From Lepus europaeus (lineage: Eukaryota; Chordata; Mammalia; Lagomorpha; Leporidae), in NCBI RefSeq assembly GCF_033115175.1, contig NC_084840.1, forward strand, positions 73,981,179-74,045,178: a DNA stretch of 64,000 nt. Reading direction: 5' to 3'. Made by a program: the position numbers and the translations under genes. The notes under the pieces were generated by a model. It saw only the letters and a list, made by a program, of their open reading frames with translations, was not told the DNA's origin and did not search any database. Below are positions 11,990 through 22,913 of the stretch, one piece after another. Within the stretch, counting starts at the first letter, position 1, and every line of letters begins with the position of its first letter.

Positions 11990-12313
11990 TTAAAGATTTA
12001 TTTTATTTATTTGAAAGTCAGAGTTACAGAGAGAGGTAGAGACAGAGAGAGAGGTCTTTCATCTGCTGGTTCACTCCCCAGATGGCCACAACGGTTAGAG
12101 CTGTGCCGATTCGAAGCCAGGAGGCAGGAGCTTCTTCCGGGTCTCCCATGTGGGTGCAGGGGCCCAAACACTTGGGCCATCTTCTACGGCTATCCCAGGC
12201 CATAGCAGAGAGTTGGATCAGAAGAGGAGCAGCTGGGACTAGAACCGGCGCCCATATGGGATGCTGGCGCTTCAGGCCAGGGCTTTAACCTGCTGCATCA
12301 CAGTGCCGGCCCC
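11990..12313 (-). mobile_element. C SINE, type A
   Basis: Tttaaagatttattttattt tail; catcacagtgccggcccc head. Confidence 0.93.
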
Positions 12314-12478
12314 ATCTCCCTGAGTTTTAAGAAGGGGCATTTCTAGTGTGGGAAAATAGAAGCGTAGATCTCCTAAGTCCATGCTTGGAGTTTCTGTTGT
12401 GTCATTGTGGACAAGTCAGAGCTCAGGGATAGCTCTGATTCCGCCTCTGATTGGAAGAGTGAAAAAGAACGTGTCTCC

Positions 12479-12808
12479 GGCCGGCGCCGTGGCTCAACAG
12501 GCTAATCCTCCGCTTTGCGGTGCTGGCACACTGGGTTCTAGTCCCGGTCGGGGCACTGGATTCTGTCCCGGTTGCCCCTCTTCCAGGCCAGCTCTCTGCT
12601 GTGGCCAGGAAGTGCAGTGGAGGATGGCCCAAGTGCTTGGGCCCTGCACCCCATGGGAGACCAGATGAGCACCTGGCTCCCGCCTTCGGATCAGCGCGGT
12701 GCGCCGGCCACGGCGGCCATTGGAGGGTGAACCAATGGCAAAGGAAGACCTTCCTCTCTGTCTCTCTCTCTCACTGTCCACTCTGCCTGTCAAAAAAAAA
12801 AAAAAAAA
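12479..12808 (+). mobile_element. C SINE, type B-long
   Basis: Ggccggcgccgtggctcaac head, ggattctgtcccggttgccc middle and a 16-A tail. Confidence 0.95.
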
Positions 12809-13097
12809 TGTGTCTCTTAGAAGGAAAATGGGGTGTATCTGTCAGTAGAGTGTTTAAACTCCAGCAGAGGCTACAAGACCAGATTTTAGAAGGAGAATTA
12901 GAATATATGCTTGCATTGGAGATATAAAGTGTTGAAGAATTAACTCTCAGGGAATATAAAGATTCTATGATCTAATGGAAAGCTAGAAAACAGATTCCTC
13001 CCATTTCTCACTGGCCTCAAAACACATACCCCTCCAATATTGTTTCTTTCCTGCTCTATTGAGAAGAGAGGATATTTGGGCTAACTTATAAAAAGAG

Positions 13098-13405
13098 GGC
13101 TGGGTTGGTGTTGTGGCACAGTGGGTTAAGTTACTGCCTGCAATGCCGGCATTCCATATCAGAGTGCCAGTTCAAGTCCCAACTGCTCCTCTTCTGGCCC
13201 GGACCCCTGCTAATGCACCTGGGAAGGCAGCAGAAGATGGCCCCTGCCACCCACATGAGAGACTCTCATGGTATTCCTGTCTCCTGGCTTTGGCCTGACC
13301 CAGCCCTGGCCAGTTCAGCCATTCGGGGAATGGACCAGATGATGGAAGATCTCTTTCTCTCTCTCTCTCTGCTTTTCAAATACAATAATAGGTCTTTAAA
13401 AAAAA
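13098..13405 (+). mobile_element. C SINE, type A, old copy
   Basis: Gttggtgttgtggcacagtg head. Its tail is interrupted by the next element (TSD aataataggtcttt / gaataagtctttaa). Confidence 0.85.
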
Positions 13406-13737
13406 AGATTTATTTATTTTACTTGAAAGGCAGAGTTACAAAGAGAGAAAGAGAGGGAGAGACACACACAGAGATTTTCTATCTTCTGGTTTACTCCCCA
13501 AATGGCCACAGTGGCTGGGGCTGGGCCAAGCTAAAGCCAGGAGCCAGGAACTTCCTCTGGGTCTCCTACATGGGTGCAGGGTCCCAAACACTTAGACTAT
13601 CCTCCGCTGCTTTCGCAGGTGCATTAGCAGGGAGCTGCATTGGAAGTGGAACAGCTAGGCCTTGAACCCGTGCCTATATGGGATTCCAGTGCTACAGGTG
13701 AAGGCTTTACCTACTAAGCCACATTGCAAGCTCCAGG
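13406..13737 (-). mobile_element. C SINE inserted in the tail of its neighbour
   Basis: Aagatttatttattttactt tail; actaagccacattgcaagct head. With the upstream copy it forms a close inverted pair. Confidence 0.85.
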
Positions 13738-13739
13738 AG

Positions 13740-14170
13740 AATAAGTCTTTAAAAAATAAAAATAAAAAAGGGAGAGCAGCATAAAAATGTGAACCTCAAA
13801 GAGAAGTGTCTCAGTCAGTGTGGTTCCATGGTACTCTTTAAATTACAGCAGACATACAAATAATTGGACCCATTAAATATGTAAATATTTGTGCAAAATA
13901 TTTATGTGACAATATTTATGTAAAAATTTATGTAAAATATGTAAATATACATGTATGGCCTGACTTTGTGTAGGACCTGATCTATGTAAATAAATTTACT
14001 GTAGTTTTATTTCTACTTAGTGGACACTAAGTTGTCAGTACATGCAACTACATAGTAGGCCCCTACTTCCTGAGTATTCTATGTCAATGTCAATGGGGGA
14101 AATGATACAAAAAATCACAACCAATTGAAGATAGTTTTTTCTCTAAGAGAGTGGTATACTTTCCAGGAAA
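13740..14170. other. AT-rich intergenic sequence
   Basis: Repeated aaatatgtaaatatt-type words; no gene or family recognised. Confidence 0.5.
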
Positions 14171-14175
14171 TGCAA

Positions 14176-14176
<1 letters not shown>

Positions 14177-14221
<45 letters not shown>
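14177..14221. repeat. (TA)n microsatellite
   Basis: About 22 TA units; it is the source of a false YIYIYI open frame. Confidence 0.97.
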
Positions 14222-14223
<2 letters not shown>

Positions 14224-14800
14224 AATATCATGGAACAAACATTGCTTGTTTCTTGTGGCTCTGAGAAGCATAGATTTCAGATCTCATTGTTAGTTAGATC
14301 ACAATAGCTGCCCACCAGCATGGTTCAAATTCCAGTTAGCATAGCCTAACAGTGTGAGGATATGCACAAGGCATACCTAGCCAGCAGTTCTGTAGACCAC
14401 GGACCGCTGAAACATAACAGTGTCTTCCGATCAACAATATCACTTGCTTCCCAGTGTTTCCGCCATTCATCTCTACGCATGCGTTCTCTGGGTCACTCTG
14501 AGGCGGCCGAGTGCTTCTGCCTCCCCGTGACGCATTCACATGGCACCTTACAACAATGGATACTAGAAAGAAAGGGCGGACAATAAAGATGAGGAAATGA
14601 AAATCAATTATGTGAGGAGTGAAATGCCAGGAGCGTTAACCGTCCTGCTATGCACAGGAGAGGCCCAGAAATAAAGCATTGTCTTGGGTACCACAGGTTA
14701 TTTGAGGGCCTTGCCAGACATTTGTGGAAACCAAAACAGGCTTGTAACTCTTCGGTCCTACAACCTAATTCTGCTTCACACAACATTCTTTAAGTTATTG
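14222..14800. other. Intergenic with a small CpG cluster
   Basis: Bases 14470-14530 hold several CpGs, including tacgcatgcgtt (NRF1-like half sites) and gaggcggccgag. No gene is recognised. Confidence 0.4.
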
Positions 14801-14945
14801 GCTTGAACAACTCTCATTTATTTTTCGTGTCTCCGGAAGCTGCAAGTTCAAGATGAGGCCAGCGGCAGATTCACTGTCTGGTGAGGGCTCCTCTCCTGGC
14901 TTGTAGACAGCTACCTGCTTGTTCAGTCTCCACACGATGAGGCCG
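14801..14945 (-). repeat. Old LTR-like repeat fragment
   Basis: Gaagctgcaagttcaagatg and cctggcttgtagacagctac match the repeat type at 61650-62062. Confidence 0.55.
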
Positions 14946-15348
14946 TTCTGGTGTTCTCTTGTTCTTTCATTTTTTTAAATTGCCATTTAAAAATTTTAAA
15001 GACACACACGCACATTCACCGATTCACACCCAAATGCTCACAACAGCTGGGCTACACCAGGCTGAAGTCAACCCAGCTTCTGCACAGGGGTGGCAGGGGC
15101 CCCGCAGTACTGGAGCCATCCCTGCTGCCTTGCAGGAGAAGGAGGCTGGGATCATAAGTGGAGCTGGGACTCGAACCCAGGCACTTCATCTATATGGGTG
15201 TGTATGTCCCAAGCAGTGGCTTAACTCTGTGCCAAGCCCTGTGCCTTTCTATTTGTATAAGGATGCTAATCCCCAAATGAGGACTACACCTTCAGGAAAT
15301 CATTTAAAATTCGTCATCTTTCAAAGACCTCAACTTCTAGCGCCATCC
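14946..15348. other. Intergenic; possible degraded SINE
   Basis: Bases 15070-15240 have SINE-like word order (gggactcgaacccaggcact) but are very diverged. Confidence 0.4.
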
Positions 15349-15366
15349 CAAGGAGGGTAGACTTTC

Positions 15367-15720
15367 TTTTTTTTTTTTTAAGATTTATTTATTTTGAAAA
15401 TCAGAGTTACACAGAGAAGGAGAGGTAGAGAGAGAGAGACAGAGAGAGATAGAGAGAGAGAGGTCCTCCATCCACTGGTTCACTCCCCAGATGGCCTCAA
15501 CAGCCAGAGCTGCGCTGATCTGAAGCCAGGTATCAGGAACTTCTTTTGGGTCTCCCATATGGGTGCAGGGGCCCAAGCACTTGGGCCATCTTCCACTGCT
15601 TTCCCAGGCCATAGCAGAGAGCTGGATTGGAAATGGAGCAGCTGGGACTTGAACTGGTGCCCATATGGGATGCCGGCACTGCATGTGGTGGCTTCACCCA
15701 CTACGGCACAACACCGGCCC
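15367..15720 (-). mobile_element. C SINE, type A, with 18-base TSD
   Basis: Flanked by caaggagggtagactttc at 15349-15366 and 15721-15738. Confidence 0.96.
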
Positions 15721-16031
15721 CAAGGAGGGTAGACTTTCAACATAGAAATTTGAGGGCATATACAAACATGCAATCTATAACATAAACAAAGAATTCTGAG
15801 GGCATACAATTGAGTAAGCTAAGGTATAATTGTAGTTTGATGTTTTGAAAATCAGTATCATTGATGACAAAGCTGTTGTTAGTGTTTCAAAGTCACCAAT
15901 ATCAGTCTGAATTCATAGTGTCATAGGCACATAACCTGTATTTGAATGTGAGTATCTGACTCCTTCAAAATGTCTTCTTGTGTGGTTGTGTCTGAGCATG
16001 TACCTATTAAAATAATATTAAATGAATTATT

Positions 16032-16318
16032 TTCATTTTTTATTTGAAAAGCAGAGAGACACAGAGTGATCTTCCATCCATTGGTGTACTCCCCAAATGC
16101 CTGCAACAGCAGAGCTGTGCGAGGCCGAATCTACAAGTTGGGAACTCAATCTGGGTCACCCACATGGGTGGAAGGAATCCAAGTACTTGAGCTGTCATCT
16201 TGTGCTTCCCAGGGTGTGCATCAGCAGGGAGCTAGATTGGAAGCAGGGTACCTGGCACTTGAACTTGGGATGTTGGCATCGCAAGCAGCAACTTAACCAC
16301 TGTAGCAAATGCCCACCC
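16032..16318 (-). mobile_element. Old C SINE
   Basis: Gatcttccatccattggtgt through actgtagcaaatgcccaccc; diverged head. Confidence 0.7.
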
Positions 16319-16790
16319 TTGAAAATCATATTTTATTAGCACTTATTTCCTTCTTTAGGTTACAAATATGAATTTATATTGAGTTTTTAAAATCATGTGT
16401 GTTGGTAAATCACATAATCTGTGCATTTTATTTTGGAGTAGCAGAGGGAGTATGAAAATATTCTAAAAAAATAGAACATGAAATCTAACAGAGTTGAGAA
16501 TAACTGGTTTAGAATGAGACAAGATGACAAAGAAATTGCTACAATGCTCTCTCTGTAGCAGGATTTGAGGGCCGAAGAGATAAAAGGAGGGTTGTTCTAG
16601 CAATGGGATGGTGAGCAAAGAAGCTTCAAGAGCAAGAATGTATAGGGGTTAATTTAAAAACGTTTTCCTGCCATCATCAAATACTTTAGTGAGTAGTATT
16701 TTGGTGAATTAAGCAAAGAAGGCTCATATTCCATGGCTGTATCAAGTCAGGCATGAGACAGGATGGAATGAAGTACTTTGGGAGGTGTAT
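16319..16790. other. Intergenic, nothing recognised
   Basis: Unique sequence. Confidence 0.5.
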
Positions 16791-17208
16791 TAGTCAGTAC
16801 TGGCTAGGCTATGTTTAGGTAACGAACAATCTCCAAATCCCAGTGGCTTCAAACCCCCCAAATTTGCTGGCTTTTTAGACTTAGAGAGATCTCTGCTCTA
16901 TGTGGGCCTTGCTTGGAGGCCCAGGCTGAGAGATGAGAACATGGTAGAGAGAGAGAGAGAGGAGAGAGAGAGAGGAAGAATGGGAGATGTGCATTGACTC
17001 ATTGTTTCCCCCTGGAAGAAGCATCTATTTCTATTCGTTGCTCATTGGTCCCAGCAAAGCAGTGAAGCCATTGCTGGTGAGGGAATTGCAGCCTTTTCTT
17101 CTGCCTGGGAGTGGAAGGAAACTGGATCGTGATGTCTGGTAGTGTCTACTGCTGGACGAAAGCTTTGAGATTTGGAGGTGAACATAAAGAAAAGTCAGTG
17201 TGGGACGG
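16791..17208 (-). repeat. Old LTR-like repeat with GA-rich insert
   Basis: Gtattagtcagtactggcta head words like those at 61650. A GAGA stretch lies at 16945-16976. Confidence 0.45.
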
Positions 17209-17495
17209 ATGTTTGGTATAGCAGGTAAGATGCCGGGTAAGACGCCCACGTCCTAGCTTGGATTTGATGGCTGGCCCTGGCTCCTGACTCGAGTTCCCTG
17301 CCAATGCAAACCCCAGCAGGCAGCTGTGTTGGCTCAGGTAGTTCCGTTCCTGCCACCCACATGGGAGACCCAGATTGAGTCTGACTCTTCTTGGCTTTGT
17401 CCTGGCCTTGCTAGGCGTATGGTGGGCAGTTGGGGGAGTGAGTCAGCGGATGGAAGATTTCTCTCTCTGTGTCTCTCAAATAAATAAATAAAAAA
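17209..17495 (+). mobile_element. Old C SINE
   Basis: Ggtatagcaggtaagatgcc, then gacgcccacgtcctagcttg, with an aaataaataaataaaa tail. Confidence 0.8.
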
Positions 17496-18363
17496 GTTTA
17501 AAGTGTGACTGTGTGAATAAATAAGCCTTAATATTTCTAAGAACCTTGGGAAGGCCCTTGGACTTGCCATCAAGCACAGAATAACACAAATAGAATTGAT
17601 GCAAATAGCAAAGAGGAGTGTCTTTAGCTGAAAAAAATACTACACATCATGAATTTGCACTTTCCATGTCAGCTCACCCCCCTCTTCCCCAGCAGCCAAG
17701 TGAAAACACTGGCTCTTCCAGGATCTGCTTCATCATGTTGTAAAGAAAATAAGTTCTGGTGGTCGATGGGTTGAAGAGTACGTCTAGAAACAGAGGTTTT
17801 TTTTTTAGTAGGAAATGGCCGTGTGGAATCAGGAACAAGAAGTAACAATGTGGGAAAGTTGGAAGAATAATTTGAGAGCAGCCACTTATTGAGGGGAAAA
17901 TACTCCAGGTTTATTCAAAGCTTCTGTTGCTAGTTTCATTCATGGGTCAATCTGTGGCTTTAGCATGGTGTTGATATTGGTATTCTGATAGTGAAGAAAA
18001 AAGCGCTTGAAAGGCTTTCCCGAATGTGTGTCCACTAGGTGGCGTAAAGAGTTCGCCTTTTCCGGCAGGTGCAGAGGATTTGTGCTGAGGAAGGGATCAA
18101 GCAAAGTAGCGCCGGCAACTGGTGAGGCCATGCAGCTGGTGACACAAAGAATTTTGTCAGCGTAGTGACTAGAATAGTGATAGCACAAGGTGCTTTATTG
18201 CAGCGGCATTACCAGATACGCACCCAATATCACTAGCACCAGTTATGTACTTTTTTCTGTCCAAAAAAATGGACAAATGCACATATTACAACTATTACTA
18301 TGGATTGGTTCTGACTCAAAATATACAAATATACAAGGATAATTAATGTATGAAGTATTATTC
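17496..18363. other. Unique intergenic block with CTCF-like motif
   Basis: No repeat is recognised. Bases 18000-18115 contain scattered CpGs around the CTCF-like site at 18032. Confidence 0.5.
18032..18045 (+). promoter_or_regulatory. CTCF-like binding motif
   Basis: CCACTAGGTGGCG matches the CTCF core consensus (CCASYAGRKGGCRS) at 13 of 14 positions, failing only at the last base. It lies in non-SINE, locally CpG-containing sequence about 20 kb upstream of the ITIH5 start. It could be an insulator or loop anchor in the ITIH2-ITIH5 interval. Occupancy cannot be judged from sequence. Confidence 0.5.
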
Positions 18364-18384
18364 AGAAATTGTGGTTAAGGAAAA

Positions 18385-18527
18385 GAACCTGGCTCCTGGC
18401 TTCGGATCAGCACGATGCGCCGGCTGCAGCGGCCATTGGAGGGTGAACCAACGGAAAAGGAAGACCTTTCTCTCTGTCTCTCTCTCTCACTATCCACTCT
18501 GCCTGTAAAAAAAAAAGAAAGAAAGAA
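18385..18527 (+). mobile_element. 5'-truncated C SINE, type B-long, with TSD
   Basis: Only the 3' half is present, from cctggctcctggcttcggat. The TSD agaaattgtggtta is at 18364-18377 and 18528-18541. Confidence 0.92.
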
Positions 18528-18547
18528 AGAAATTGTGGTTATACATA

Positions 18548-18866
18548 TTTTATTGAAGATTTATTGTATTTTTTGAAAGGCAGTGTTTCAGAGAGAGAAG
18601 GAGAGATCTTTCATTTGTTGGTTCACAACCCAAATGCCTGCAATGGCTGGGGCTGGGTCAGGCTGAAGCCAGGAGCCTGGAACTTCATCTGGTCTTCTCA
18701 CATGTGGATGGCAGGAGCCCAAGTGCCTGGACCATCTTCAGCTGCGTTCCCAGGTGGATGAACAGGGAGCTGGATCAGAAGCGGAGCAGCCAGGACCCAA
18801 ACCAGAGCTCCGATATGAGATGCATCCGATATGAGACATCACACACAGCGGCTTAACCCGCTGTAA
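18548..18866 (-). mobile_element. C SINE, old copy
   Basis: Gaagatttattgtatttttt tail; gcggcttaacccgctgta head. It carries a small tandem ccgatatgagatgcat repeat near 18810-18835. Confidence 0.8.
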
Positions 18867-18963
18867 TTATAAAACATGAGATGTAGATAATCATTCACAG
18901 TAAATGAATTAAGCAATACTTTTTTTTTAAAGATTTATTTTTATTTATTTGAAAGTCAGAGTT

Positions 18964-19330
18964 CATTGGCTGGCGCCACGGCTCAATAGGCTGATCCTCC
19001 ACCTGCGGCGCTGGCACACCGGGTTCTAGTCCTGGTCGGGGCGCCGGATTCTGTCCCGGTTGCTCCTCTTCCAGGCCAGCTCTCTGCTATGGCCCGGGAA
19101 GGCAGTGGAGGATGACCCAAGTCCTTGGGCCCTGTACCCACATGGGAGACCAGGAGAAGCACCTGGCTCTTGGCTTCAGATCAGCGCGGTGTGCCTGCCA
19201 CAGCGTGCAGGCCGAAGCGGCCATTGGGGGGTGAACCAAAAGAAAAAAGGAAGACCTTTCTCTCTGTCTCTCTCTCTCACTGTCCATTCTTCCTGTCAAA
19301 AATAAAAAGAAAAAAAAGAAAAAGAAAAGA
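18964..19330 (+). mobile_element. Nested C SINE, type B-long (first insert)
   Basis: Ggctggcgccacggctcaat head, ggattctgtcccggttgctc middle and a long impure A tail (aaaaagaaaaaaaagaaaaa). It splits the host at gtcagagtt/gaaagagtta. Confidence 0.92.
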
Positions 19331-19368
19331 AATAAAAAAGAAAGAGTTACACAGAGAGAGGAGAGGCA

Positions 19369-19401
<33 letters not shown>

Positions 19402-19589
19402 GTCTTCCATCCAATGGTTCACTCCCCAGTTGGCCGCAACGGTCAGAGCTACGCCGATCTGAAGCCAGGATCCAGGAGCTTCCTCTGGGTCTCCCACATG
19501 GGTTCAGGGGCCCAAGGACTTGGGGCATCTTCTACTGCTTTCCCAGGCCACAGCAGAGAGCTGGATCAGAAGTGGAGCAGCCGGGTCTT

Positions 19590-19927
19590 TTCTTTCTCTC
19601 TTTCCTTTTTTTTTTTTGACAGGCAGAGTGGACAGTGAGAGAGACAGAGAAAAAGGTCTTCCTTTTCCGTTGGTTCACCCCCCAATGGCCGCTGTGGCTG
19701 GCGCACCGCACTGATCTGAAGCCAGGAGCCAGGTACTTCTCCTGGTCTCCCATGCAGGTGCAGGGCCCAAGGACCTGGGCCATCCTCCACTGCACTCCCG
19801 GGCCATAGCAGAGAGCTGGCCTGGAAGAGGAGCAACCGGGACAGAATCCGGCGCCCCGACCGGGACTAGAACCCGGTGTGCCAGCGCCGCAGGCGGAGGA
19901 TCAGCCTATTGAGCCGTGGCGCCGGCA
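19590..19927 (-). mobile_element. Nested C SINE, type B-long (second insert), with TSD
   Basis: TSD agcagccgggtctt at 19576-19589 and 19928-19941, lying in host SINE sequence. Confidence 0.95.
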
Positions 19928-20089
19928 AGCAGCCGGGTCTTGAACTGGTGGCCATATGGGATGCCGGCACTTCAGGCCAAGGTGTTAACCCGCTGCGCCA
20001 CAGCGCCGGCCCCCAATCAATACTGTTGAATACTTCCATGAGCAAGATGCATTGTTAGACTTTATACTGCCCCTGAAGCAGCAGAGAAG

Positions 20090-20335
20090 AGTGGTTAACA
20101 GCATGGTCTCCGGGTCTGCCCGCCTGAGTTGTCCCTTGAGTTTTATCCTCTCTTGGCTATGACTTTGGGCAAGCTACTCAACTGCTGTGCCTTGGTTCCC
20201 TTATCTGTACGTCAAATAGGAATGATGATATCCCCCTCACAGAGTTATTCTGAAAATTCACTCTTGGCCAAGCATTTCAAACATTGCATGGAACATAATT
20301 ATTGCTATACAAGTACTAGTAGTCATTATCACTAT
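20090..20335 (+). repeat. MIR element
   Basis: Agagtggttaacagcatggt, then ctatgactttgggcaagcta, then ccttatctgtacgtcaaata: the MIR order at good length. Confidence 0.75.
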
Positions 20336-20384
20336 GATACGATCCTTCACATTGCTATGAACTCACCATAGGGGTCAGTTGCAC

Positions 20385-20909
20385 AAAAATGTTTCAAGGA
20401 CCTATCGTGTGCTGGGTACCGTGTTGGTCCCTGTGGGCAACTTAGAGGGTGATGACAATGGGTAAGGTGTGGCTCCTGCCTTATGGAACCTAGGAGTTCC
20501 ATGGAGGGTGTAGGATCACACAATTAAACCATGAAGAAGCACAGCAGGTGATGCTAATGACTGTGGTACTCTGGAAAGGAGGAAGGAGCACGTGACTAGA
20601 GCTTCCCCAGATAGGAAAGGCTCAACGAGTGGGAGTGGAGGAAGAATTCTCTGCGGTAGGAACAGCATAAACAAAAGACCCTGAGCAGGGCTGCGTGGGC
20701 ATGCCGGTGGGGTCTACGGGTGCCAGAATGAATACAGTATGGAGATGATGGTAAAATATGATTGGAGAGAGAGTGTGGGCCCAGTGTGCAGGCCCATCAA
20801 AGTCCTACTGGTGTATTCCACAAGCAAAACGGGGCGTGGCAGAAACAGTTCCTCAACAGCCATTGCACCAGCTGCATTCAAGGAAGCAGTGTGCCCACTT
20901 CTATGTAAT
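20385..20909. repeat. L2-like LINE fragment
   Basis: Tatcgtgtgctgggtaccgt, ggctcctgccttatggaacc and aagaccctgagcagggctgc are typical L2 3'-region words. The solo LTR lies at its right end. Confidence 0.55.
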
Positions 20910-20914
20910 GAGTC

Positions 20915-21342
20915 TGGGGAACCGCAGGCTGGCCACCTGTGGGAACCTCCTCATTTTTGTATCTACATAGCTTACAGCAATCGGTCGACCACAAGGCCTA
21001 CGAAAACAACCAGGTGAAACAGATAAAACAGAATGGACTCTGCGTAAACAACTAGGAAGAACCAGGTGAAACAGATGAAGTTGAGGCAGGACGGACTCTG
21101 CATAAACAACTAGAAGGAACCAGGTGAAACAGATGAACTTTCGACCTGAGGCTATACGCGCCCTTTCATCTGATTGGACGATATCAGCATAAAGGGACAT
21201 TGGGATCTGGGCGGGCCGCCGCCCCTCCTCTTTTCTCCTCTCCCCACTTTCCTTCTGCCCCCACAAATGAAAGTTCCTTGAGAACCGATGAACAGTGACC
21301 GTGTCGTGACTACGTTGGACCCTCGCTGGCGAGGTTCCGACA
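20915..21342 (+). mobile_element. Solo LTR of an endogenous retrovirus
   Basis: A 428-base element bounded by TG and CA, with imperfect inverted ends (TGGGGAACC at the left, GGTTCCGACA at the right). It is flanked on both sides by the 5-base duplication gagtc (20910-20914 and 21343-21347). Inside are three copies of ccaggtgaaacagat at 52- and 58-base spacing (enhancer-like U3 repeats), an inverted CCAAT box (ATTGG, about 21173), a TATA-like cataaag (21188-21194) and an AATGAAA possible polyadenylation signal near 21266. No internal retroviral sequence adjoins, so it is a solo LTR left by recombination between the two LTRs. The family is not identified. It sits in older L2-like DNA. Confidence 0.8.
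21010..21134 (+). repeat. Triplicated U3 enhancer-like repeat in the LTR
   Basis: The motif ccaggtgaaacagat starts at 21010, 21062 and 21120. The first two units also share the following block (ggactctgc, then ataaacaacta with minor changes). Tandem U3 repeats of this kind are typical retroviral enhancers. Confidence 0.85.
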
Positions 21343-21374
21343 GAGTCATACATGGCCAATACCTGTCATGGTAA

Positions 21375-21729
21375 TTTTTTTAAAGATTTATTTATTTATG
21401 TATTTGAAAGTTAGAGTTACACAGAGAGAGAAGGAGAGGCAGAGAGAGAGAGAGAGAGAGAGAGATCTTCCATCCTCTGGTTCACTCCCCAGTTGGCCGT
21501 AACAGCTGGAGCTGTGCCAATCTGAAGCAAGGAGCCAGGAGCCAGGAGCTTCTTCTGGGTCTCCCATACAGGTGCAGGGGCCAAGCATTTGGGCCATCTT
21601 CTACTGCTTTCCCAGGCCACAGCAGAGAGCTGGATTGGAAGTGAAGCAGCCGAGATTCGAACTGGTGCACATAGGGGTTGCCAGCACTGCAGGCGGCCAC
21701 TTTACCTGCTATGCCACAGCGCCAGCTCC
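21375..21729 (-). mobile_element. C SINE, type A
   Basis: Tttaaagatttatttattta tail with a 30-base GA run; ctatgccacagcgccagctc head. Confidence 0.93.
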
Positions 21730-22052
21730 ATGTCTGCTTTGCCATGGGTTCAACTCTCCCTACCCTTCACGGCTGGCGGTGGTCTTGTGAGAAGTCTGCT
21801 GAGTGGCTTCAGAGAGTTTTTGCTGTCTGGAAACAAAGGCAGAGACAACTGGAGATTCTCTCGCTCCCTTTCCTGTCCCTCACATGGCATAACACCTGCA
21901 GATAAAGCAACCTTCTTCCTGTGACAAGGAAGAGCACGAAAGATTCACACAAGTCAGTGAGAGAAAAATAATGTGAGTAGTAGATGGGAGGATTGGATCA
22001 ATGGCAGCAACCGCTATGTCTGGAATGTTTGTTACCTGAAATATAAATATCA
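21730..22052. other. Intergenic, nothing recognised
   Basis: Unique sequence. Confidence 0.5.
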
Positions 22053-22286
22053 CAGGGGCCAGTGCTGTGGGACAGCAAGGTCAGCCACCGTCTGAGACAC
22101 TGATATCCTATTTGAGTGCTGGTTAGAGTCCCGGCTCAAGTATCTGGACCCTTGCCCCCCAAGATGGGAGACCCAAATGGCATTCCAGGCTTCTGTATTT
22201 TTCTGGGGAGTGAACCAGTAGATGGACAATCCCTCTCTTTCACTCTCTCTGTAACTCTTTCAAATAAATAAATAAAATAAACCTTA
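22053..22286 (+). mobile_element. C SINE with internal deletion
   Basis: Ggccagtgctgtgggacagc head; the middle is shortened, then a CT tract and aaataaataaataaaa. Confidence 0.8.
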
Positions 22287-22301
22287 TAAAATAGATATCA
22301 G

Positions 22302-22645
22302 GGGCTGGTGGTGTGGCATAGTGGGTAAAGCTGCTGCCTGTAGTGCTGGTATTCCACATGGGTGCTAGTTCGAGTCCTGGCTGTTCCTCTTCTGATCTAG
22401 CTCTCTGTTATGGCTTGGGAAAGCAGTGGAAGATGGCCCAAGTGCTTGGGCTCCTGCACCGACATGGGAGACTTGGAAGAAGCTCCTGGTTCCTGGCTTC
22501 GGATCGGCACAGCTCTGGCCGTTGCAGCCAATTAGGGAGTGAACCAGCAAATGGAAGACCTCTCTCTCTCTCTCTGCCTCTGCCTCCCTATATAATTCTG
22601 CCTTTCAAATAAATAAATAAATAAATCTTTAAAAAATAAATATCG
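22302..22645 (+). mobile_element. C SINE, type A
   Basis: Ggggctggtggtgtggcata head; placed directly behind the previous copy at a shared a/gatatc site. Confidence 0.92.
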
Positions 22646-22825
22646 GGATGAAATTGACACTATCTTTTGGGTGTTCTGCTCCATGTTACTGAGCATATCA
22701 TCTGATAGGATCAGAGTTTTAAAAAATTATTATAGGAAAATTCAAAATACAAGTAAGAGGAAAAAAAGATTAGCATGGAGTTGCCAGGATAACCACTTTA
22801 AGAATCACCAACAATTTTTAAAAAA

Positions 22826-22877
22826 CAGCTATTTATTTATTTATTTGAAAGGCAGAGTTACAGAGAAGGAGACACAC

Positions 22878-22913
<36 letters not shown>

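Larger units (their letters stand above)
18918..20012 (-). mobile_element. Host C SINE (type A) split by two later SINEs
   Basis: The host pieces are 18918-18962, about 19345-19589 and 19928-20012, together one type A copy ending gcgccacagcgccggccccc. The two inserts are listed separately. Confidence 0.93.

Noticed and set aside
14125..14307. Open frame with a YIYIYI run, and similar at 55947-56299
   Set aside because: Produced by TA microsatellites.
20901..21359. 152-codon minus-strand frame
   Set aside because: It lies over the solo LTR; its internal similarity comes from the U3 repeats, not from a protein family.
21421..21465. Regular short repeats that might suggest a CRISPR array
   Set aside because: They are GA/CT microsatellites inside SINE tails, with no repeat-spacer structure, in a mammalian genome.
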